DNA of 64,000 bases from Paenibacillus oleatilyticus (GTDB taxonomy: Bacteria > Bacillota > Bacilli > Paenibacillales > NBRC-103111), in the NCBI RefSeq assembly GCF_018998565.1, contig NZ_JAHNZO010000024.1, positions 1 through 64,000 of the forward strand, given 5' to 3'. This document shows, one piece after another, positions 15,936 through 25,520 of this stretch. The notes under the pieces were generated by a model. The model was not told the DNA's origin. It saw only the letters and a program-made list of their open reading frames with translations, and did no database searches. Both the position numbers and the translations under genes were made by a program. Each line of letters begins with the position of its first letter. Positions within the stretch are counted from its first letter, which is position 1.

Positions 15936-16382
15936 TCACTCCGGTACGGGTACGGCGGTCAGGCATATGCTGCAGCGCTCGGGCGCTTGCCCCATCACCG
16001 ACAGCTCATAGCTCCAGCGGACGGCAAGCAGAGCGTCCGGTCCTTCCGCGGCAACGTCCAGCGTTTGGGTGAACGTTTCCAGCTCCAACCGCCCCTGAGG
16101 GGTCTGAAGATACCCGTAATGCCGCCGGTCCGGAACGAACGTCTGCTCGAAGGATACATCCCCATGCCGGACAATCCGCACTTCCCCCTGCTCCACCCGG
16201 ACGGTCGTTACCGTGCGGCCCATCTCCGCTTCCGGAGGCTCCGCATACCGGAGGTACGCATGCCGTCCCTTCGGGAACCATTCGCCTGTCATCTGCCGCA
16301 CGATCCGTTCACCGCCGCTTTCGCTTTCCAGCGTAATGCGTACGACCCGCTTGCCGGCGCCAGTCTGCTGCTTTTCCGTCAT
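15936..16382 (-). CDS. ywiB: DUF1934 (YwiB-like) beta-barrel protein
   Basis: 148 residues with the DUF1934 pattern: alternating strands, RITLESESGG near the start, RYAEPPEAEMG, RHGDVSFEQTFVPDR and a C-terminal WSYELSVMGQ. B. subtilis YwiB has this fold (lipocalin-like barrel) and is next to argS; function is unknown. Here it is convergent with the S8 protease gene, whose stop lies 4 bases away, and divergent from the metallophosphoesterase. Confidence 0.82.
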   Translation of the reverse strand: MTEKQQTGAGKRVVRITLESESGGERIVRQMTGEWFPKGRHAYLRYAEPPEAEMGRTVTTVRVEQGEVRIVRHGDVSFEQTFVPDRRHYGYLQTPQGRLELETFTQTLDVAAEGPDALLAVRWSYELSVMGQAPERCSICLTAVPVPE

Positions 16383-16648
16383 CTTCGCCTTCTCTCCCGT
16401 CCTGCTGTGATCCTCCTATTGTACAAAAAAAAGCAGTCCGCGGACAGGACTTCCTTCCGCTCCCGGACAAGCCCGGACCTGGCAGGCAGCGGCGGTTTGC
16501 AAGGACTCTTATTCTTGCTAAGATGGTATGGGAATAATGGGCTTCCATTTATGGAAACCAAATGAAGCCTTCCTACGTCTGTTATAGTAAGTTTCGGCAG
16601 CCGCGAGAGACCGCCGGCCAATCCATCCCGAGGAGATTGCTCATTCAC

Positions 16649-17527
16649 ATGGATTCCAATGAAAGCAACCGCAATAAAAAGTTGTCCAGAAGATCATTTC
16701 TGAAAACATTGACGTTAACCGCTGCCGGACTCATTGCCCTGCCCGGAGCCACCTACGGATATGCCCGTTACGCCGAGCCGAAATGGCTGGAAGTCACGGA
16801 ATATACGCTGTCTTTTGCAAGACTGCCCCAACAGTTGGACGGAATAAAAGTGGTGCAGTTCAGCGACGTGCACCTCGGCTTTAACTTTGATACGAAGGAC
16901 TTGTCGGAACTGATCGGACTGATCAACCGGATTCAACCGGATATCGTATGCTTTACCGGCGATCTGGTGGATTATGCCGTCGGACCCGACGGCGATGCGT
17001 ATGCCCGCGTCCTCTCGGAGCTGAGGCCTCCGCTGGGAAAATACGCGGTGCTGGGCAATCACGATTACTATAAAGAAGCTCCGAAAGTCGAAGCTCTATT
17101 GAAAAACGCCGCTTTCGAGCTCCTGACCAACAGGATGGTCCGGATTCAACACCAGGGGAGCAGCTTCGTCATGGCAGGCGTAGACGACCAATGGAAAGGC
17201 TACCCCGACATCGACAAGGCGCTGTCCCGCGTTAAACCGGAGGACTTCGTCATTTTGCTGTCGCACTGCCCCGATTTTGCCGATATTGCCGTACACTATC
17301 CGGTTGACTTCCAGCTGTCGGGACATAGCCACGGAGGACAAGTGCGATTGCCGTTTTACGGGCATGTGGTTACGCCGAAATTCGGAAAAAAATATGTTCT
17401 CGGGCATTACGTTCTTGGCGCCGGCAAGCTGCAGTTGTACGTCAACCGGGGCATCGGCGTGTCTGAACAACCCGTCCGCTTTCTATGCCGCCCGGAGCTG
17501 ACGGTGTTTACTTTGCGAAAAGGTTGA
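16649..17527 (+). CDS. Tat-exported metallophosphoesterase
   Basis: 292 residues. A twin-arginine signal (LSRRSFLKTLTLTAAG) is followed by a calcineurin-like phosphoesterase with all metal motifs: FSDVHLGF, GDLVD, GNHDYY, LSHCPDF and GHSHGGQ. Resembles YkuE-type phosphodiesterases; substrate (possibly a lipid or wall phosphoester) unknown. Start is ATG at 16649 with GAGGAGA about 12 bases upstream. The last 20 bases overlap the end of the opposite-strand DUF2238 gene. Confidence 0.9.
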   Translation: MDSNESNRNKKLSRRSFLKTLTLTAAGLIALPGATYGYARYAEPKWLEVTEYTLSFARLPQQLDGIKVVQFSDVHLGFNFDTKDLSELIGLINRIQPDIVCFTGDLVDYAVGPDGDAYARVLSELRPPLGKYAVLGNHDYYKEAPKVEALLKNAAFELLTNRMVRIQHQGSSFVMAGVDDQWKGYPDIDKALSRVKPEDFVILLSHCPDFADIAVHYPVDFQLSGHSHGGQVRLPFYGHVVTPKFGKKYVLGHYVLGAGKLQLYVNRGIGVSEQPVRFLCRPELTVFTLRKG

Positions 17528-18137
17528 AGCGGCGCAGCAAGGCTCCCAGCCCCAATACCGCCACGGCCCCGAACATCTCGAGTTCCATATCGTGCTGCGC
17601 GTCCCACGGATCGCCTTGCGATCCAAGAAACAGCGCGCCCATCTCCGGGGCCACCAGTCCTGCGACCCACATCTCGATCAATTCGTAAAATGCGCCGGTG
17701 GCCAGCACGACGGCAACGGCAAGCGCATCCGCCGCAAAGCCTCTCACCCCCGCAAGCCTCCGAAGCGCCTCCCGGATCGGTCCGGCCAGCAGCACGCCGT
17801 AAGCCAGATGCACCAGCCGGTCATAAGGCAGACGCCCCCCGCCGAACAGCAGCTGCAGCAGCGGATCGATCGGCGTCGCGCCGTAGGAGCCGTGCGACCC
17901 GTACGTATGAAGTGCCAAAAACAAAGCAATCCCCACATATGAACCGTGACTGAGCGGAAACTTTCGGTACGTTCCGATCAGCACCCCCACGCACAGAAAA
18001 ATCAGCAAATTTTCCAGCAGCCAGTCGAACCGGTTTAACGGCGCGATCGCCATCCATGCCCAGAATACCCCGTACGCCAACAGGACGAAAACCGGAAACG
18101 CAGGTTTTGTTGTTGCCCATGATTTTGCCGTATTCAA
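17508..18137 (-). CDS. DUF2238 integral membrane protein
   Basis: 209 residues with about six hydrophobic segments and the DUF2238 signature (HTYGSHGSYG..P, YDRLVHLAYG, YELIEMW, DAQHDM). E. coli YjdF belongs to the same family; function unknown, though the conserved His and Asp/Glu in membrane loops suggest metal or proton handling (inference). Its 3' end overlaps the metallophosphoesterase by 20 bases in opposite orientation. Confidence 0.85.
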   Translation of the reverse strand: MNTAKSWATTKPAFPVFVLLAYGVFWAWMAIAPLNRFDWLLENLLIFLCVGVLIGTYRKFPLSHGSYVGIALFLALHTYGSHGSYGATPIDPLLQLLFGGGRLPYDRLVHLAYGVLLAGPIREALRRLAGVRGFAADALAVAVVLATGAFYELIEMWVAGLVAPEMGALFLGSQGDPWDAQHDMELEMFGAVAVLGLGALLRRFNLFAK

Positions 18138-18232
18138 ACGCGGGACCCCCTCTCTTTATGACTCAATTGTAGGCCGCGACCGATGAAGGGGATAAGTACT
18201 AACTTCGACTAGTACCGGGCGGGAAGCCAACG

Positions 18233-18280
18233 CAAAAAGCCGCCACGCTTCCCATAAAGAGAAACATGGCGGCGGCTGTT
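18233..18280 (-). terminator. Terminator of the speEB operon
   Basis: Minus-strand stem AGCCGCCGCCATG / CGTGGCGGCT followed by TTTTTG, just past the speB stop at 18296. Confidence 0.75.
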
Positions 18281-18295
18281 TCCGCGCGATTTAGC

Positions 18296-19165
18296 TTACT
18301 TCACCAAGCCAAGCAGCATTTCGCGAATGAGCTTGCTGGCGACGATCTGGGTCTGTTCCGTCGGGTCGTAGGCCGGGGCCACTTCGACGAGGTCGGCGCC
18401 GACGAAGTTCAACTCGGAGGCAGCCATCGCATGAATTGCCGCGAGCAGCTCCTTGGACGTGATGCCGCCCGCTTCGGCGGTACCGGTGCCCGGGGCGCAC
18501 ATCGGATCGAGCACGTCGATGTCGATCGTCAAATAAACCGGACGTCCGGCCAGCTCCGGCAGCACCTTCTTGAGCGGCTCCAGCACTTCGAACGGATAGA
18601 AGTTAATGTTCTCGCGTCCGAACTGGAATTCCTCGCGGGAGCCGGAACGGATGCCGAACTGGTACACGTTCTTGCCGCCCATGAGCAGCGCTGCTTTGCG
18701 AACCGGCGTCGAGTGGGACAGTGGCTCGCCTTCGTACTGCTCGCGCAGATCGGCATGCGCATCGATGTGGATGAGCGCAAGATCCGGGTATTTCTTGTAC
18801 ACCTCTTGGATGACCGGCCACGAAACGAGATGCTCGCCGCCAAGACCGAGCGGGAACTTGCCGTCGGCCAGCAGTCCGCGCACGTATTCGCCGATGATGT
18901 CGAGGCTGCGGCCCGGGTTGCCGAACGGCAGCAGCAGGTCGCCTGCGTCGAAATAAGTGATGTCTTCCAGGCTTTTATCCAAATACGGGCTGTATTCCTC
19001 CAGACCGATCGACACCTCGCGGATGCGCGAAGGGCCGAACCGGGAACCGGGACGGAAGCTGACGGTATAGTCCATCGGCATGCCATAGATGACGGCGCGG
19101 GACGCCGCATAGTCGTCCGAGCTCAGAATGAACACGTTGCCGGAATATTTTTGATCGAGTTTCAT
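18296..19165 (-). CDS. speB: Agmatinase
   Basis: Manganese ureohydrolase (289 residues) that splits agmatine into putrescine and urea. Metal ligands are in GGEHLVSW, IHIDAHADLRE and TIDIDVLDPMCAPGTG, all intact. It follows speE by 20 bases, so the pair speE-speB forms the putrescine-to-spermidine operon as in Bacillus. Confidence 0.96.
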   Translation of the reverse strand: MKLDQKYSGNVFILSSDDYAASRAVIYGMPMDYTVSFRPGSRFGPSRIREVSIGLEEYSPYLDKSLEDITYFDAGDLLLPFGNPGRSLDIIGEYVRGLLADGKFPLGLGGEHLVSWPVIQEVYKKYPDLALIHIDAHADLREQYEGEPLSHSTPVRKAALLMGGKNVYQFGIRSGSREEFQFGRENINFYPFEVLEPLKKVLPELAGRPVYLTIDIDVLDPMCAPGTGTAEAGGITSKELLAAIHAMAASELNFVGADLVEVAPAYDPTEQTQIVASKLIREMLLGLVK

Positions 19166-19185
19166 CAGTCGCTAGTCTCCTCCGC

Positions 19186-20013
19186 TTACTTCGTCAAATC
19201 TTCCACGAATTTCGGCAGTACGAAAGCCGCCTTATGCAGACGCGGCGAGTAGTACTTCGTGTCGATCTCCGGAATTTTCGTTTCATCCACTGCGAGCGGA
19301 TCGTGCTTCTTGCTGCCCATGGTGAAGGTCCAGAGACCGCTCGGATACGTCGGGATGTTCGCACAGTACACGCGGACGATCGGGAAAATTTGCTTCACAT
19401 CGCGGTTGACGTTTTGGATCAGATCCGCTTTGAACCACGGGTTGTCCGTTTGGGCTACGAAAATGCCGTCTTCCTTCAGCGCGTCGTAGATGCCTTTATA
19501 GAAGCCCTGCGTGAACAGGTTCACCGCCGGACCGACCGGTTCGGTGGAATCGACCATGATCACGTCGTACGTGTTCTTATGATCGTGGATGTGCATGTAG
19601 CCGTCGTTCACGATCACTTCCACGCGCGGGTTGTCCAGTTCGCCTGCGATGGTCGGCAAGTACTGCTTGGAGTATTCGATGACTTTGCCGTCGATGTCGA
19701 CCAGCACCGCTTTTTCCACTTCCGGGTGCTTCATGACTTCGCGGATGACGCCGCCGTCGCCGCCGCCGACCACAAGCACGTGCTTCGGATTCGGATGCGT
19801 ATAGAGCGCCGGATGCGCGACCATCTCGTGATAAACGAACTCGTCCTTCACGGTCGTCATGACCATGCCGTCGAGCACGAGCATCGTGCCCCATTCTTCC
19901 GTTTCGATCATCGCGAGATCTTGGAAGTCGGTTTTTTCGGTGACGTGCGTTTTGCTGATTTTTGCCGTAATGCCGAAGTTATCGGTCTGCTTCTCCGTGT
20001 ACCACAATTCCAT
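19186..20013 (-). CDS. speE: Spermidine synthase
   Basis: Transfers aminopropyl from decarboxylated SAM to putrescine. 275 residues from MELWYTEKQT; AAGGTGG lies 8 bases upstream, so the ATG at 20025 is not used. Motifs: VVGGGDGGVIREV, VLVDIDGKV and MVDSTEPVGPA (catalytic Asp). Needs decarboxylated SAM from speD elsewhere in the genome. First gene of the speEB unit, with a good promoter at 20127-20154. Confidence 0.96.
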   Translation of the reverse strand: MELWYTEKQTDNFGITAKISKTHVTEKTDFQDLAMIETEEWGTMLVLDGMVMTTVKDEFVYHEMVAHPALYTHPNPKHVLVVGGGDGGVIREVMKHPEVEKAVLVDIDGKVIEYSKQYLPTIAGELDNPRVEVIVNDGYMHIHDHKNTYDVIMVDSTEPVGPAVNLFTQGFYKGIYDALKEDGIFVAQTDNPWFKADLIQNVNRDVKQIFPIVRVYCANIPTYPSGLWTFTMGSKKHDPLAVDETKIPEIDTKYYSPRLHKAAFVLPKFVEDLTK

Positions 20014-20126
20014 ATGTAATTCCACCTTTCGTTCGGTTCGTTAGGGCCGGCCGGACAAGGGCCGGAAGACGGGCGGACATCTGCTTTTTTCCTAGGATTC
20101 AGCTTGTCTCTGGCATGTCAAATTGT

Positions 20127-20154
20127 ATTATAGAGTATCTCCCCGAAATTGCAA
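20127..20154 (-). promoter_or_regulatory. Promoter of speEB
   Basis: Minus strand: -35 TTGCAA (20149-20154), 16-bp spacer, -10 TATAAT (20127-20132). About 110 bases of leader precede the speE start; no riboswitch was recognised in it. Confidence 0.7.
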
Positions 20155-20297
20155 ATACAAAGCGGGGCGTTCCGTCCGTTTTTCAAAAAAAATTAACGTT
20201 TCCGCCTATCCTTCGTGAATATGGGCTGCTATGTTTTTCCATACTGGGAATAGAGACGGAAAAGCATCGGCGGAAAGACGGAAGGAGCTGACGGAAC

Positions 20298-22364
20298 GTG
20301 TCGGACATGCCCAAAAAACAGCCTGCGCCGGAAAACGGCGGAGCGCTCCGCTTCGCCCGGCGGCTCAAGGCGTGGTTGTCGTTCTCGTTGACGTGCCTGC
20401 TGCTTGGCGCCGGAATTATGATCGTGCTGCTGCTGTTCATGCGCTCGCAGGCGCTTCCCGTATCCAAGACGGAGGCGGCATCGGAGATGTACGACGTGCA
20501 CGGCGAGCTGATCGAAGCGTACGGCGCGGTGAAAAACCGGCAGAGTGTATCGCTGCGGGACATTTCCCCGAAGCTGCTCGAAGCGACGCTGGCGGTGGAG
20601 GACCGCACGTTCTACCAGCACTACGGGTTCGATCCGAAAGGGATCGTTCGGGCGGCCTGGGTCAACCTCCAGCATATGTCCAAGGTGCAGGGGGCCGGCA
20701 CGATTACGCAGCAGCTCGCACGCAATCTGTACTTGTCGCACGAGCGGACGTGGAGTCGCAAAATCAAGGAAACGTATTACGCCGTGCAGATGGAACTGCA
20801 AATGAGCAAGGACCAAATTCTGGAGCAATATTTGAATCAAATTTATTACGGGCATGCGACTTACGGCCTCGGGGCGGCCGCGAAGCTCTTCTTCGGCAAA
20901 GAGGCCAAGGAGCTGACGCTGGCCGAAAGCGCGCTGCTCGCCGGCATCCCGAAAGGACCGCGTTATTATTCGCCCTATTACGATATGGACAGTGCGCTCG
21001 ACCGGCAAAAAACGGTGCTGCAGACGATGGTGGAAGCCGGCTACATTACTTCGGCTGAGGCGGACCGGGCGGCGAAGGAAAAGCTGCACATTCTACCGCT
21101 GGAGGAGCATAAAAAAGCGGTGACGGCCCCCTACTTCCGCGACCATGTGCGGGGCGCGGCGGCCGAGCTGCTCGGCCTCGAAGACAAGGAATTCGTCGAA
21201 AGCGGCCTGCGGATTTATACGACGCTGGACTTAAAGGCGCAGGCCGTCGCCGAGGAAGTCGTGGCGAAGCAGCTGGAAAAATATCCGGAGCTGCAGGCGG
21301 CGCTTGTCGCCATCGATCCGCGCACCGGGTACGTCAAAGCGATGGTCGGCGGACGCAATTACGCCCAAAACCAGTACAACCGGGCGCTTTCCAGCACGCG
21401 GCAGCCGGGGTCGTCGTTCAAGCCGATCGTGTATTTAACGGCGCTGAAGGAACAGGGATTCACTCCGGCCACCCGCTACAAAAGCGAGCCGACGACGTTC
21501 ACCTACGATCAGGGACGGCAAACCTATACGCCGAACAACTTCGGCAACGCCTATTACGATTGGATCGACATGCGGACGGCCATCGCCAAATCGGATAACA
21601 TCTACGCCGTGCATACGGTGCTGGAAACGGGGCCGGACCGCGTCATCGACATGGCCCGCCGGATGGGAATCACGAGTCCGATGAAGCCGATGCCTTCGCT
21701 CGCGCTGGGCACGTTCCCCGTCAGCCCTTACGAGATGGCCTCGGCCTTCGGCATTCTCGCCAACCAGGGCGTGCGCGTCGAGCCGACGGCTATCGTGCGC
21801 ATCGAGGACCGCCGCGGGCGGGTGCTGTACGAGGCGAATCCGAAGCAGGAAACGGTCATTGAGCCCGCCTATACCTATGTGCTGACACAGCTGATGGAGA
21901 GCGTCTTCGACCAAGGCGGCACGGGCAGCCGCGTGTCCAGCGTGATCAAGCGCCCCGTAGCGGGCAAAACCGGCACGACGGACACGGATGCCTGGCTCGT
22001 CGGCTATACGCCTGAGCTGTCGACCGCCGTCTGGGTGGGCTATGACAAAGGGCGCAACATCAACAACGTCGAATCGCATCTGGCCGCGCCGCTCTTCGCG
22101 GAGTTTACGGAGCGGACACTGGAATCGGTGCCGCCGAAGCTGTTCCCGGTACCGGAAGGCGTCGTGAGCGTCTATGTCGACCCGGCGACCGGCAAGCTGG
22201 GGAACGACGACTGCCCGGGCTCGCGGTTGGAAACGTTTGTTCAAGGGACGGAGCCGACGGAATATTGCACGCAGCAGCCCGGAAAGAACGACGCGGGCAA
22301 AGCCGGCAAAGGAAAGCAGAACCGCTCCTGGTGGGAGGATCTGAAGCGCTGGTGGAGCAGCTAA
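20298..22364 (+). CDS. pbpG: Class A penicillin-binding protein (PbpG-like)
   Basis: Bifunctional peptidoglycan polymerase and crosslinker, 688 residues. A membrane anchor (about 28-48) is followed by a GT51 glycosyltransferase (catalytic Glu101 in VEDRTFYQHYG; GAGTITQQLARN) and a transpeptidase with S372-x-x-K in QPGSSFKP, the SDN triad and KTGTTDTDAW. B. subtilis pbpG lies beside speE-speB and ywhD, as here, which supports that name; PbpG and PbpF there act in forespore wall synthesis. Start is GTG at 20298 with GGAAGGAG 9 bases upstream. Confidence 0.9.
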   Translation: MSDMPKKQPAPENGGALRFARRLKAWLSFSLTCLLLGAGIMIVLLLFMRSQALPVSKTEAASEMYDVHGELIEAYGAVKNRQSVSLRDISPKLLEATLAVEDRTFYQHYGFDPKGIVRAAWVNLQHMSKVQGAGTITQQLARNLYLSHERTWSRKIKETYYAVQMELQMSKDQILEQYLNQIYYGHATYGLGAAAKLFFGKEAKELTLAESALLAGIPKGPRYYSPYYDMDSALDRQKTVLQTMVEAGYITSAEADRAAKEKLHILPLEEHKKAVTAPYFRDHVRGAAAELLGLEDKEFVESGLRIYTTLDLKAQAVAEEVVAKQLEKYPELQAALVAIDPRTGYVKAMVGGRNYAQNQYNRALSSTRQPGSSFKPIVYLTALKEQGFTPATRYKSEPTTFTYDQGRQTYTPNNFGNAYYDWIDMRTAIAKSDNIYAVHTVLETGPDRVIDMARRMGITSPMKPMPSLALGTFPVSPYEMASAFGILANQGVRVEPTAIVRIEDRRGRVLYEANPKQETVIEPAYTYVLTQLMESVFDQGGTGSRVSSVIKRPVAGKTGTTDTDAWLVGYTPELSTAVWVGYDKGRNINNVESHLAAPLFAEFTERTLESVPPKLFPVPEGVVSVYVDPATGKLGNDDCPGSRLETFVQGTEPTEYCTQQPGKNDAGKAGKGKQNRSWWEDLKRWWSS

Positions 22365-22427
22365 AGGCCGGGGGAACGAAAAAGGATGGCGCAAGGCAGG
22401 CGGAAAATGTATTGTTAGCGGAAACAC

Positions 22428-22457
22428 AAAAAGGCAGACCTACGGTCTGCCTTTTTG
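22428..22457. terminator. Bidirectional terminator between pbpG and ywhD
   Basis: AAAAAGGCAGACC / GGTCTGCCTTTTT, near-perfect palindrome with A-run and T-run, so it can stop transcripts from both convergent genes. Confidence 0.9.
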
Positions 22458-22543
22458 CTGTCCTAGTATATGATGCATATACTAGCCATTAGTATACATC
22501 GTTATAGCAAACGGTACAAGACCGTCACATAATGTACAAAAAT

Positions 22544-23071
22544 TTAATTGGCCAGCGCTTCATGAAGCGCGGCATCGGAACGCTGCCACATCTCCGGATC
22601 GTTGTCCACCAGCAATTGCTTCAGCGCCGCTTTCTGCTCCGGCCCGAGATTGTCCAGCATGATGCGGCGTTTGAGCGCATAATCCATCCGGTTCACATGG
22701 TCGACGAGCAGCTTCCAGCCTTTGCGCGCTTCGGTATCGATCCGCATCTCGCAGGAGGTGACGCCGGCATAGTATTTGCCCTCTTCCTTAAAATCGACCG
22801 CCACCCATACGATCCAGCACGGACGGCCGTTCGGCACTTCTTCGGCATTGACGGTAAACTTGATGCCTTTCTCCACCTTGCTCTTCGCGTGCAGCGCCCC
22901 CAGATCGAGATACGCCTCCGTCCCGTCGATAATGACGCTGGAGAGCTGACTCAGGTCGATGGAGCCCTGCCCGAAGCCGCGGTGTTTCGTCTCCTTGCTG
23001 CTGACGATGTTCAAGGTCGGCAGCTTCTTCTTCGTATCTGCCGTCTGCGCGTTTTGTTCATTTATATCCAT
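22544..23071 (-). CDS. ywhD: YwhD family protein
   Basis: 175 residues, matching the YwhD family (LNIVSSKETKHRGFGQG, VSSVIIDG-like region, PNGRPCWIVWVAVDF, VNRMDYALKRRIMLDNLG). Soluble, no membrane segment; function unknown. In Bacillus ywhD is near speEB and pbpG, so the block is conserved. It is divergent from the M1-like protease gene. Confidence 0.85.
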   Translation of the reverse strand: MDINEQNAQTADTKKKLPTLNIVSSKETKHRGFGQGSIDLSQLSSVIIDGTEAYLDLGALHAKSKVEKGIKFTVNAEEVPNGRPCWIVWVAVDFKEEGKYYAGVTSCEMRIDTEARKGWKLLVDHVNRMDYALKRRIMLDNLGPEQKAALKQLLVDNDPEMWQRSDAALHEALAN

Positions 23072-23299
23072 CCGTGCACCACCTGTTTCACGTGATAATA
23101 AGCGATTCCCTCATGTCCCGATCCGCTGCAGCCAGGCAGCAGCCTGAAGCTGCGGATATCAAAATTGTACTAAAAAGCGGTCCCCCCGGCAAGTTCGGCT
23201 CTTGCGAACAGCCGCCGATTCTTTTTCGTGACGAAGAAATAATCCTCGTCCCCCCCACATATACATGCTGTAGATGCTTGTCAACGGGGTGAATATTGA

Positions 23300-25510
23300 A
23301 TGAAAATACGACTCGGCTACCGAATCGCAACATGGGGCTCGATCTCTGCTCTTACCTTCACGGCCACGCTGCTGACGAACGTCCTGCCGGAATCCGGCCC
23401 GCAGCCGGTCAAGTCGGCGGCAGGGTGGGTGCTGCCCGCAGATGCCGCCATTCCTGCCGTCTTACCAGCAGACGAACCGGCGAACCCGCTGACGATGCTC
23501 AAGCCCGTCCTTTCGACGACAGGGCGCGCCGTCGTCGCCGCGCCCCGCTGGCCTTCCGCCAGAGGACAAGCGGACAGCTCGTCTACGGGCCTCTTCCTGC
23601 CCTCCGGCGGGGCGCTCCCGGTTAACGCGCGTCTAAACGAACCGGTCGCGCCTCCACCCGCGCCACCCAGCCTGCCGGCACGGCCGGCCGAGAAGCCGGC
23701 TCCGAAGCCGCTTAGCGAGCGAATCGTGGAGTATCATCTGAGCGCGGAGCTGGACGCGCAGGGCAAATCGATCCGCGGCACGTCGGCATTCACCTGGAAA
23801 AACCCTGGAAGCGTACCCGTTCAGGAATTGTATTTTCATTTGTACCCGAACGCCTTCGAATCGAAGAAATCGACCTTCATGAAGGAGTCCGGCGGAAAGC
23901 TGCGGCAGGACGCGAGCAAGGAAGGCAGCTTCGGAAGCATGACCGTCAGCTCGATCAAGACACTGGACGGCAACGAAATCGAGCTCACAGACCGGATCGA
24001 ATACGTCCAGCCGGACGACGGGAACAAGGACGACCGGACGCTGATCAAGGTGCCGCTGCCCAAAGCGGTCGGACCCGGCGAGCGGGTGACGCTGCGCACC
24101 GATTTTTCGGTCAAGCTGCCGCAGGTGTTCGCCCGGATGGGGTATGCCGGAGATTTCGTCATGGCCGGCCAATGGTTTCCGAAGGTTGCCGTCTATGAAC
24201 CCAAAGGAGTCCGCGGCCGGGCGGACGAAGGCTGGAACCTGCATCAATATCACGGCAACTCGGAGTTTTATTCGGACTTCGGCATCTTCGACGTCAGGCT
24301 GAAGGTTCCCTCCGCTTATACCGTCGCGGCTACCGGCTTCCCCACCAAACCTGTCGCCGACGACGGTAAAACGAGAACCTACACCTTCTATGCCGACGAC
24401 GTGCATGATTTTGCCTGGTCGGCCTCGCCGCATTTCGTTTATTTCGAAGAGCCTTACGCGACACCCCATCTGCCCGGCGTCCGCATCAAGCTGTATCTCG
24501 ATCCGAAGCACGAGCGTCTCAAGGCCCGCTACATGACCGCCGCCAAAAAAGCGCTGGCCCGCTACTCCCAATGGTACGGCAGCTACCCGTATTCGACCTT
24601 GTCGATCGTCGTGCCTCCCGCAGACGGCAACGGGGCCGGAGGCATGGAGTATCCGACGCTCGTGACCGCCTGGGGAGCCGCTGAGGAAAATCCGTCACTG
24701 GAGCTGGAACGGGTCGTCGTGCACGAGATCGGCCATCAGTTCTGGTACGGGATGGTGGCCAGCAATGAATTCGAGGAAGCATGGCTCGACGAAGGCTTCA
24801 CTTCGTATGCCGAAGACCGAATCATGGAAGCGGAATACGGCGTGCGGCCGAACCTGCTCATCGAATCAAGCTACATTACGAATCCGGCGGCGCTCAAGCT
24901 GCATTCGTGGGGCTACAGCGGACACAATCAATACGCCGAGAATGTCTACACCCGCGCCAAGCTTGTGCTTAAAGCGATGGAACGGCAGGCCGGGCTGGAG
25001 ACGATGGATAAAATTTTGCGCACCTATTTCCAGCGCTGGAAGTTCAAGCATCCGGGTACGGCCGATTTTCAAAGGACGGTCGAGGACGTAACGAAAACAA
25101 GCTGGCAGGATTTTTTCCATCAATTCATCTATAACGGCATGATGGTCGACTACGCCGTCACCGGAATCAAGGTCCGGAAAGCGACCGAAAACGGACAGCC
25201 CGTCTATGAGAACAGCGTGCAGCTTCGCAAGCTGGACGGAACCTACCATAATGTGCCGATCCGCTTTCGCTTCGCCGACGGCTCGGAGCTGGATAAGACG
25301 TGGGATGGCGTCGACAGCGAAGTGATCATGAAGCTGAACCACGCCTCTCCGCTCGCTTGGGTAGCGCTCGACCCGCAGCATTCGATCGTGCTGGAAAACA
25401 AGCGGATCAACAGCTTTATGAAAACGGAGGTCGATACCAAGCTGTCCGTTCGATGGAACATGGGGATCGTCAAATTTTTGGAGACCTTGTTCGGCTGGGT
25501 CGTCTGGTGA
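23300..25510 (+). CDS. M1-like zinc metallopeptidase with Pro/Ala-rich N-terminal region
   Basis: 736 residues. A hydrophobic N-terminal segment (about 10-30) is followed by a Pro/Ala-rich spacer (about 40-140), then an aminopeptidase N-like fold. The zinc site is HEIGHQF (H475, E476, H479) plus Glu498 (WLDEGFTSYAE). The GAMEN loop of true M1 aminopeptidases is replaced by GGMEYP, which fits an M1-related subgroup. Likely anchored outside the membrane; peptide substrates unknown. A membrane protein gene follows, starting 10 bases after the stop, so the two are probably co-transcribed. Start is ATG at 23300, with a GGGGTGAA site. Confidence 0.87.
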   Translation: MKIRLGYRIATWGSISALTFTATLLTNVLPESGPQPVKSAAGWVLPADAAIPAVLPADEPANPLTMLKPVLSTTGRAVVAAPRWPSARGQADSSSTGLFLPSGGALPVNARLNEPVAPPPAPPSLPARPAEKPAPKPLSERIVEYHLSAELDAQGKSIRGTSAFTWKNPGSVPVQELYFHLYPNAFESKKSTFMKESGGKLRQDASKEGSFGSMTVSSIKTLDGNEIELTDRIEYVQPDDGNKDDRTLIKVPLPKAVGPGERVTLRTDFSVKLPQVFARMGYAGDFVMAGQWFPKVAVYEPKGVRGRADEGWNLHQYHGNSEFYSDFGIFDVRLKVPSAYTVAATGFPTKPVADDGKTRTYTFYADDVHDFAWSASPHFVYFEEPYATPHLPGVRIKLYLDPKHERLKARYMTAAKKALARYSQWYGSYPYSTLSIVVPPADGNGAGGMEYPTLVTAWGAAEENPSLELERVVVHEIGHQFWYGMVASNEFEEAWLDEGFTSYAEDRIMEAEYGVRPNLLIESSYITNPAALKLHSWGYSGHNQYAENVYTRAKLVLKAMERQAGLETMDKILRTYFQRWKFKHPGTADFQRTVEDVTKTSWQDFFHQFIYNGMMVDYAVTGIKVRKATENGQPVYENSVQLRKLDGTYHNVPIRFRFADGSELDKTWDGVDSEVIMKLNHASPLAWVALDPQHSIVLENKRINSFMKTEVDTKLSVRWNMGIVKFLETLFGWVVW

Positions 25511-25520
25511 GGTGATGAAC

